Shown: piece after piece, positions 6,508-10,818 of the stretch
Layout of the letters: the number at the start of each line of letters is the position of its first letter
How positions within the stretch are numbered: the stretch's first letter is position 1
Position numbers and translations under genes: made by a program
Notes under the pieces: model-generated
Databases searched by the model: none
The model's input: the letters and a program-made list of their open reading frames with translations, nothing else
What the model was told of the DNA's origin: nothing
Assembly (NCBI GenBank): GCA_902766085.1
Contig: CACXCH010000123.1
Coordinates: forward strand, 1-10,818
Reading direction: 5' to 3'
Length of the DNA: 10,818 bases
Origin: an uncultured Eubacteriales bacterium
Lineage (GTDB): Bacteria > Bacillota > Clostridia > TANB77 > CAG-508

Positions 6508-7614
6508 CTATATTTCTACCTTTGCTTTTTTCAATTCTTTATTTTTTTTCACATATCCAATAATTAAAATTGCTGGGCTGTAAATAAAAACTACTAAAAG
6601 TGCAAAATATTTGTATACTGTGTTTTCTAAGAAATAGGTTTGAAGTGAATTTTGAACTAAAAGTGAAGCGACGAATATTATAAAAGCTGTAAAATACAAT
6701 AGGCTTGATTTATTTTTTACTGAAAATGTTTCAGTAGCTATTTTTTTAACATAGTAAATAATAATTGATAGATATAATAAAAAATTAAATATCCATATAA
6801 ACATAAATATAGTGTCAATTCTTGGTAGAAATTTGCCTAGTCTTATAGTTCTAGTACTTAAGTAAACAGATAAAACATTAGAGCCCTTTACTAAAAAGGG
6901 AAAAAGGGTTAACAATGATGAAACACTTAAAAGTAAGTAGCTAGCTGAAAATATAATAGATGTTAAACCAACTTTTTTTAAATCTTGAATATTTTTTAAA
7001 TCTGAAATGATTAGGTACATATAAATAAGTCCGCCAAATGAATAAATATTTAATATTCCTTTTAAAAAAGTTTTATTCAATCCATTTCCTAAGATAGGAA
7101 GAAATCTACTAATTGAAGCTTGCTTAATAGAGAAAACGAATACAACAATCATTGTTAATAATATTAGAGGAACCAGTAACGTGTTAGCTTTTACTATACT
7201 TCCTGAGCTGAATTTATTTACAATGACAGCAGTTAAAATAAATGCCCCAATTAGCATTAATAAGTTGGCGTTCGGAAAATAAACTATTTTTAAATTTTCA
7301 CAAAAATTTCTGATTACTACAGAGGAGATAAAAAGTAAATAAGAGCAATAGATAATTGAAGTACATTTCTTTAGCTTTTTTCCTCCAACATATTCTGATA
7401 TAGCTAAAATATTATTTCCACCGAATGGACTAAAAAGTTTGCAAATAAAAATAAAAAACAGAGAGACTAAAATTGTAATAAATATTATATTAATAAAACT
7501 AGAAGTTCCGCAGTCTTTTATAATTACATTTGGAAATTCCAAAATTATGTGAGTAATCATTACAATTACTATTAAAAAAATAGCTTCTAAATAATTTAAT
7601 TTTTCCTCATTCAT
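6508..7614 (-). CDS. gerAB: GerAB-family germinant receptor B subunit (spore germination permease)
   Basis: B subunits are inner-membrane proteins of the amino acid-polyamine-organocation superfamily that form the germinant-binding and channel part of GerA-type receptors. The product is 368 residues, almost wholly hydrophobic, with about ten membrane helices starting at LEAIFLIVIVMITHIILEFP; the family's usual length is about 360-370. The chosen start is the ATG at 7614, with GTGGAG (7622-7627) seven bases upstream. A longer reading from GTG at 7632 (adding MKWRNL) is in frame, but those codons are a duplicated copy of the end of the A-subunit gene and overlap the ribosome-binding site. The gene lies between the A and C genes of one operon. 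A Lys-rich tail (KKNKELKKAKVEI) is expected to be cytoplasmic. Confidence 0.9.
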   Translation of the reverse strand: MNEEKLNYLEAIFLIVIVMITHIILEFPNVIIKDCGTSSFINIIFITILVSLFFIFICKLFSPFGGNNILAISEYVGGKKLKKCTSIIYCSYLLFISSVVIRNFCENLKIVYFPNANLLMLIGAFILTAVIVNKFSSGSIVKANTLLVPLILLTMIVVFVFSIKQASISRFLPILGNGLNKTFLKGILNIYSFGGLIYMYLIISDLKNIQDLKKVGLTSIIFSASYLLLSVSSLLTLFPFLVKGSNVLSVYLSTRTIRLGKFLPRIDTIFMFIWIFNFLLYLSIIIYYVKKIATETFSVKNKSSLLYFTAFIIFVASLLVQNSLQTYFLENTVYKYFALLVVFIYSPAILIIGYVKKNKELKKAKVEI

Positions 7615-7726
7615 TAAATTTCTCCACTTCACACATATACGGATTTTGTCATTAAAAAATGTTTTCTAAATAATTTATTTTTTCTTTATTCATTTATTTT
7701 CTCCACTTCATACTTATATGATTTTG
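7576..7726 (-). repeat. Tandem duplication (period 79 bases) of the gerAA-gerAB junction
   Basis: Bases 7655-7726 (72 bases) and 7576-7648 (73 bases) align along their whole length with a handful of substitutions and one indel. Read on the minus strand, each runs from the final codons of the A gene (CAAAATC...) through AAGTGGAGAAA to the first codons of the B gene (...AATTATTTAGAA). The upstream copy keeps the true A-gene end; the downstream copy keeps the true B-gene start. Six bases separate the copies. Confidence 0.88.
7652..7693 (-). pseudogene. 13-codon remnant of the gerAB start
   Basis: ATG at 7693 immediately follows the A-gene stop (TAAATG). The frame reads MNKEKINYLENIF and then TAA, against MNEEKLNYLEAIF at the real B-gene start. 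It retains GTGGAGA upstream at normal spacing, so it could still be translated as a leader peptide. It most likely arose from the junction duplication followed by decay. Confidence 0.7.
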
Positions 7727-9367
7727 CTCTTTAATTTCTTTAGGCTTTAAAAATTCATCTCTATTTTCTCTTTTCCATGCTGGTTTAACAAAATAGCTTG
7801 CATTATTTACTTTACTCAAAGGTGCATAAGGAGAGAGGTATGAAATTCCGAATGATTTCAAAGAGCACAAATTAACTAAATATATAAAAAGTCCAATCCC
7901 AATTCCTAAAAAACCTGCAAAGAAACCTAGTAAAATATATATAAATCTACTAGCTCTAAGGTGAAAACTAAATGTATAATCAGGAATGGAAAAAGATGTA
8001 ATTCCAGTGATAGCAATTATTATAATTAATATAGGAGATACTATATCTGCTTCAACAGCTGCTTGTCCAAGAACCAAAGCACCAACAATTCCAACAGTAG
8101 ATCCAAGTGGAGAAGGAACCCTCAGTCCTGCTTCTCTAATTATTTCAAAAGAGATTTCCATTAATAGAATTTCAACAATAACCATAAATGGAACTGTTGA
8201 TCTAGATGAAACTATTGAAAACAAAAGCTCGGTAGGAATTAATTCACCATGATATGTTGTAATTGCAATATATAGCCCAGGGAGTAATAATGTTATAAAA
8301 TATGAAATCCCTCTTATTACTTTTAACAGATTGGAAAACACGTGATTCAAATTATAATCTTCAGGAGTGCTTAAAAAGTCTAGTAAAGTAACAGGCATTA
8401 TTAAAGCATAAGGAGAACCATTATAAAGAACGCAAACTCTACCTTGGAGTATATAGTTAATTGAGGTATCAAGCCTTTCTGTTGGCATAATCTCTGGAAT
8501 TGACGAATACATATCATCTTTAATCAATTCTTTTAATTCTCCAATACCATTTAAATATTCAACATCTAAATTATTTAATCTATATTTAACTTCTGCTACT
8601 AAGTCTGAATTTGCAACATTTTTTATATAACAAACAGCACATTGACATTTATCTGATTTACCAACGGTTAGACTTTCAATGACTAAATTCTCATTACATA
8701 GATTTCTTCTAATCATTGATGTATTGGTACGCAAATTTTCCACAAAAGCCTCTTGAGATCCCATAATAACAGGTTCATTTTTAGGCTCAGCAATACTTCT
8801 AGTGTCAAATTTTTTAACATCAATATCAAAGCAAAAATCAACTGTATCAATAAATAAAATACAATTTCCAGATGATACATCTTGCGCAATTTTGTCAAAA
8901 GAATTTACTTTTTTTACATCATTTTGTGGGAGCAAATTGTCAGAAACATAATCAATAACATTGAATTTTTTTATTTTTCTAACCATAATATTATTAGCAA
9001 CTGCCTGAGAAATTACCTCATCGCCTGTATACTGATTGGCTCTATTTTTTAACATCAATGGTTTTAAAATAAAATCATTAATTGAATTCTTATCAACCAT
9101 ACCATCGATATAAATAATGAATGCTTTAAATTCCTTTGCTTTTACATTTATAGTAAATTCTCTTATTATCACATCAGAGTTAATTAAAGTGTTAAACCTT
9201 GAATTTACATACTCTAAGTTAACATCAATATTTGAATAGACTTGCTGATTTTTTAATTTATCACTTGGAGAATTATCGCTTATATTATTTAGAGTACCTA
9301 ATTCAAATAAATATTGATTGGTATTGTCGCTGGATACATTGCTTGCAAATTTCTTAAATAAATTCAT
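7694..9367 (-). CDS. gerAA: GerAA-family germinant receptor A subunit
   Basis: A subunits of GerA-type receptors sit in the spore inner membrane; recent work on the family assigns them channel and oligomerisation roles. The 557 residues are longer than most (about 480-520), mainly at the N-terminus. Seen: a soluble domain with the signature GSQEAFVENLRTNTSMIRR (residues 203-221), PEIMPTERLD (291-300) and QGRVCVLYNGSPYALIMPV (308-326); then a membrane domain from about 350 with FEIIREAGLRVP (407-418) and IVGALVLGQAAV (427-438); then a polar tail. Residues 241-246 read CQCAVC, a Cys cluster I do not know from this position. AAAGGA lies seven bases before the ATG. First gene of the A-B-C operon, divergent from spoIIP, with a sigma-G-like promoter upstream. 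Which germinant it serves cannot be told. Confidence 0.93.
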   Translation of the reverse strand: MNLFKKFASNVSSDNTNQYLFELGTLNNISDNSPSDKLKNQQVYSNIDVNLEYVNSRFNTLINSDVIIREFTINVKAKEFKAFIIYIDGMVDKNSINDFILKPLMLKNRANQYTGDEVISQAVANNIMVRKIKKFNVIDYVSDNLLPQNDVKKVNSFDKIAQDVSSGNCILFIDTVDFCFDIDVKKFDTRSIAEPKNEPVIMGSQEAFVENLRTNTSMIRRNLCNENLVIESLTVGKSDKCQCAVCYIKNVANSDLVAEVKYRLNNLDVEYLNGIGELKELIKDDMYSSIPEIMPTERLDTSINYILQGRVCVLYNGSPYALIMPVTLLDFLSTPEDYNLNHVFSNLLKVIRGISYFITLLLPGLYIAITTYHGELIPTELLFSIVSSRSTVPFMVIVEILLMEISFEIIREAGLRVPSPLGSTVGIVGALVLGQAAVEADIVSPILIIIIAITGITSFSIPDYTFSFHLRASRFIYILLGFFAGFLGIGIGLFIYLVNLCSLKSFGISYLSPYAPLSKVNNASYFVKPAWKRENRDEFLKPKEIKEQNHISMKWRK

Positions 9368-9385
9368 AATCTTTTCCTTTGATTC

Positions 9386-9415
9386 TATTATTTCAACTAT
9401 TCGAAATTATATTCA
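9386..9415 (-). promoter_or_regulatory. Sigma-G-like (forespore) promoter of the germination operon
   Basis: Minus strand: TGAATA (9415-9410), 17 bases, AATAATA (9392-9386), against the known forespore pattern TGMATA-N17/18-CATAMTA. The match is perfect at -35, with two mismatches at -10. Known gerA-type operons are sigma-G-controlled. The start point would fall at or just before the AAAGGA site, giving a very short leader. Confidence 0.5.
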
Positions 9416-9435
9416 TAAATATTTTTCTAGATAAA

Positions 9436-9441
9436 TATAAT
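9436..9441 (+). promoter_or_regulatory. TATAAT near the spoIIP start, possible -10 for a nearly leaderless mRNA
   Basis: TATAAT ends eight bases before the spoIIP ATG, so a transcript from it would begin at about the ATG itself. There is no good -35 at 17 bases. An alternative is the CATAAATA at 9414-9421, which resembles the sigma-E -10 pattern but lacks a clear -35. spoIIP is a sporulation gene (sigma-E and sigma-F in Bacillus), so neither is certain. Confidence 0.3.
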
Positions 9442-9448
9442 TTATAGT

Positions 9449-10660
9449 ATGATTAAAGTATTTAAAATAAGTGATTTAATTAAATATTTGGCAAAAATTG
9501 TTATCCCAGCAATCTTAACTCTTGCGATAATTGTTTTTTTAACAAATAATAAATCTTTTGGAAAAATAGATAAAAGTAATAACAATTACATTTCTTGCTT
9601 GGATGATGAAATTGAGCAAATCAGCTATAAAAAAGAGAATGATAAATTTGATGTTTTAGATATTATTTCTGAAACTTTTTTAATGGCTAATAATTTAAGA
9701 GACAAAGAGAGTGATGAAATTATTAAATTAAAAGGTACTAGCGCATTAAAAAATAATAATAACGACAGTCAAAGCAGTCAAAATTCAAATGATGAAAAAA
9801 ATGAACAAGGAGAAAATAACAGCAATGATTCAAATGATGGCAAGAATGAACAAGGAGAAAATTTAAGCTCCAATAATACACAAGAACAAAATGTTGAACA
9901 AGCTAAAACAGATGTAAAAATTGAAAGTGTAAAAAGCAGTATCACTCCAAGAACTACAAACGAGTATGAAGGTGTTAAAATAAATAATTCATCAAAAAAG
10001 GAGCTCACAGAAGATATGCTAAATCCAAATGGAATTAGTGTAAATACAAAGAAAGTTTTGATTTATCATACACATACGAGTGAAAGTTATACCCCTAGCG
10101 AAAAATATAATTATACTCAAACAGGGAATTTTAGGACAACAGATTTAAACTATAATGTAACTAGGGTGGGGGATGAATTGCAAAAGCAATTGGAATCTTA
10201 TGGAATTACGGTTGTCCATAGTAAAACTTTTCATGATTATCCGGCATATAATGGCTCTTATTCAAGATCCCTAAAAACTGCAGAAGCACTTTTACAAGAA
10301 AATCCAGATGCTGATATTGTTATAGACCTACATAGAGATGCAATTTCTGACTCAACTTATGCACCTAAGGTTAAAATTGATGATGAATACTGTTCGCAGC
10401 TTATGTTTGTAATTGGAACTGATGTATCAAAAAGCATAAACTCTAATTGGAATCAAAATTTGAAATTTGCTATAAAATTGCAAAAGAAGGCCAATGAACT
10501 TTATCCAGGACTATTCAAACCGATAATTTTAAGAAATGGAGAATATAATCAGCATATAGCAAAGGCAAGTTGCATCATAGAAGTAGGATCAACAGGAAAT
10601 ACTCTTGAAGAAAGCATAGCATCTATGAAATATTTAGCAAAGATAATTTCAGAACTTTAA
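9449..10660 (+). CDS. spoIIP: SpoIIP, peptidoglycan amidase of the engulfment complex
   Basis: SpoIIP is an N-acetylmuramoyl-L-alanine amidase and endopeptidase that, with SpoIID and SpoIIM, thins septal peptidoglycan and drives the mother-cell membrane around the forespore. The 403 residues match the family. A single membrane anchor lies at about 17-32 (IVIPAILTLAIIVFL), then a long polar Asn/Ser/Glu-rich linker (about 80-160), then the amidase domain from about 200. Likely zinc and catalytic residues are present: VLIYHTHTSESY (His 207 and 209), VIDLHRDA (His 295), YNQHIAKASCIIEVGS (His 369, Glu 378) and NTLEES. No Shine-Dalgarno site precedes the ATG, yet no later start fits because the anchor begins at once, and the TAG at 9428 closes the frame upstream. 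The linker holds a DNA-level tandem repeat. It is transcribed divergently from the germination operon. Confidence 0.95.
   Translation: MIKVFKISDLIKYLAKIVIPAILTLAIIVFLTNNKSFGKIDKSNNNYISCLDDEIEQISYKKENDKFDVLDIISETFLMANNLRDKESDEIIKLKGTSALKNNNNDSQSSQNSNDEKNEQGENNSNDSNDGKNEQGENLSSNNTQEQNVEQAKTDVKIESVKSSITPRTTNEYEGVKINNSSKKELTEDMLNPNGISVNTKKVLIYHTHTSESYTPSEKYNYTQTGNFRTTDLNYNVTRVGDELQKQLESYGITVVHSKTFHDYPAYNGSYSRSLKTAEALLQENPDADIVIDLHRDAISDSTYAPKVKIDDEYCSQLMFVIGTDVSKSINSNWNQNLKFAIKLQKKANELYPGLFKPIILRNGEYNQHIAKASCIIEVGSTGNTLEESIASMKYLAKIISEL
9785..9862 (+). repeat. Two 33-base direct repeats in the spoIIP linker
   Basis: 9785-9817 and 9830-9862 differ at three positions and are separated by 12 bases (period 45, in frame). 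They encode SNDEKNEQGEN and SNDGKNEQGEN. The high identity suggests a recent duplication in a tolerant linker. Confidence 0.85.
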
Positions 10661-10667
10661 CTAAAAT

Positions 10668-10693
10668 GAAAGTTACAGGTTAATAGCTTTTTT
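10668..10693 (+). terminator. Probable intrinsic terminator of spoIIP
   Basis: AAAGTTA (10669-10675) pairs with TAGCTTT (10684-10690), seven pairs including one G-U, around an 8-base loop, and runs into six T (10688-10693). It begins eight bases after the spoIIP stop. Confidence 0.6.
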
Positions 10694-10740
10694 ATTAGAG
10701 TGCAATCAAGCATAATATTTAATGGCTCGTAGACTTGCTG

Positions 10741-10818
10741 TTTTGAACGCCTCCACCGGATGTGACAAACAAAAATTATAAATAATTTTTGTTTGCACTT
10801 TCTAAGGAACGTTCAAAA
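10741..10818. other. Nested palindromic element at the window end, unidentified
   Basis: TTTTGAACG (10741-10749) is an exact inverted repeat of CGTTCAAAA (10810-10818). Between them is a 14-base arm pair, CAAACAAAAATTAT (10766-10779) against its complement (10782-10795), flanked by GTG and CAC with one bulged A. The GC-rich stretch CGCCTCCACCGGATG (10748-10762) stands out from the AT-rich surroundings. No ORF and no T tract after the stem. It could be a structured RNA, a small palindromic mobile repeat or an insertion-sequence end; it may continue beyond the window. Confidence 0.5.

Noticed and set aside
7615..7632. GTG at 7632 as the gerAB start
   Set aside because: It would place the ribosome-binding site inside the gene; the codons are a duplicated tail of the A gene, and ATG 7614 has ideal spacing.
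7986..8252. 88-codon plus-strand reading frame
   Set aside because: Lies wholly antisense to the conserved membrane domain of the A subunit; no ribosome-binding site or recognisable product.
10741..10818. End-of-window structure as a tRNA, rRNA end, T-box or known riboswitch
   Set aside because: No cloverleaf, no T-loop GGTTCRA, no T-box GGTGG motif, and I recognise no known riboswitch core on either strand.

Overview
The window looks like a chromosomal segment of a spore-forming, low-GC Firmicute, most likely a Clostridia-class anaerobe. The DNA is strongly AT-rich and codon choice is A/T-ending. Shine-Dalgarno sites are of the AGGAG type, and the gene content (AddA, RqcP, SecG, RNase R, a GerA-type germination operon, SpoIIP) is typical of endospore formers. 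I see no transposase, phage gene, tRNA, rRNA or CRISPR array. This is mostly core housekeeping and sporulation DNA, and the unusual features lie in repeats, insertions and junctions rather than in a new multigene system.

Layout. Bases 1-2341 (+) hold the 3' part of addA (recombination helicase-nuclease), which overlaps rqcP, a small S4-domain ribosome-quality-control factor with a TTG start. After a 180-base gap with a good extended -10 promoter comes secG (2523-2780), closed by a strong intrinsic terminator. Bases 2821-3016 are a two-copy tandem repeat of unknown function. Then comes rnr (RNase R, 3125-5107), which carries a low-complexity insertion built from four 11-residue repeats. Its stop codon lies inside a 38-base perfect palindrome, and a long two-way terminator hairpin separates it from the convergent germination operon.

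The minus strand from 9367 down to 5247 encodes a germinant-receptor operon in the order A-B-C: GerAA-type (7694-9367), GerAB-type (6508-7614) and GerAC-type (5247-6407). The A/B junction has been tandemly duplicated (period 79 bases), which leaves a 13-codon remnant copy of the B-subunit start. The C subunit appears to lack the lipobox cysteine. A sigma-G-like promoter lies just upstream of the A subunit. Divergently, spoIIP (9449-10660, +) encodes the amidase of the engulfment machinery. It has no visible ribosome-binding site and has a TATAAT eight bases from its ATG. It is followed by a likely terminator and an unexplained palindromic structure that runs to the window end.

How they relate. 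The germination operon and spoIIP are both sporulation functions and share an 81-base divergent control region. secG and rnr are neighbours in many Firmicutes, where smpB usually follows; here smpB is not adjacent. Three of the proteins (AddA, RNase R, SpoIIP) carry lineage-specific charged or Asn-rich low-complexity segments, two of them visibly built from tandem DNA repeats.
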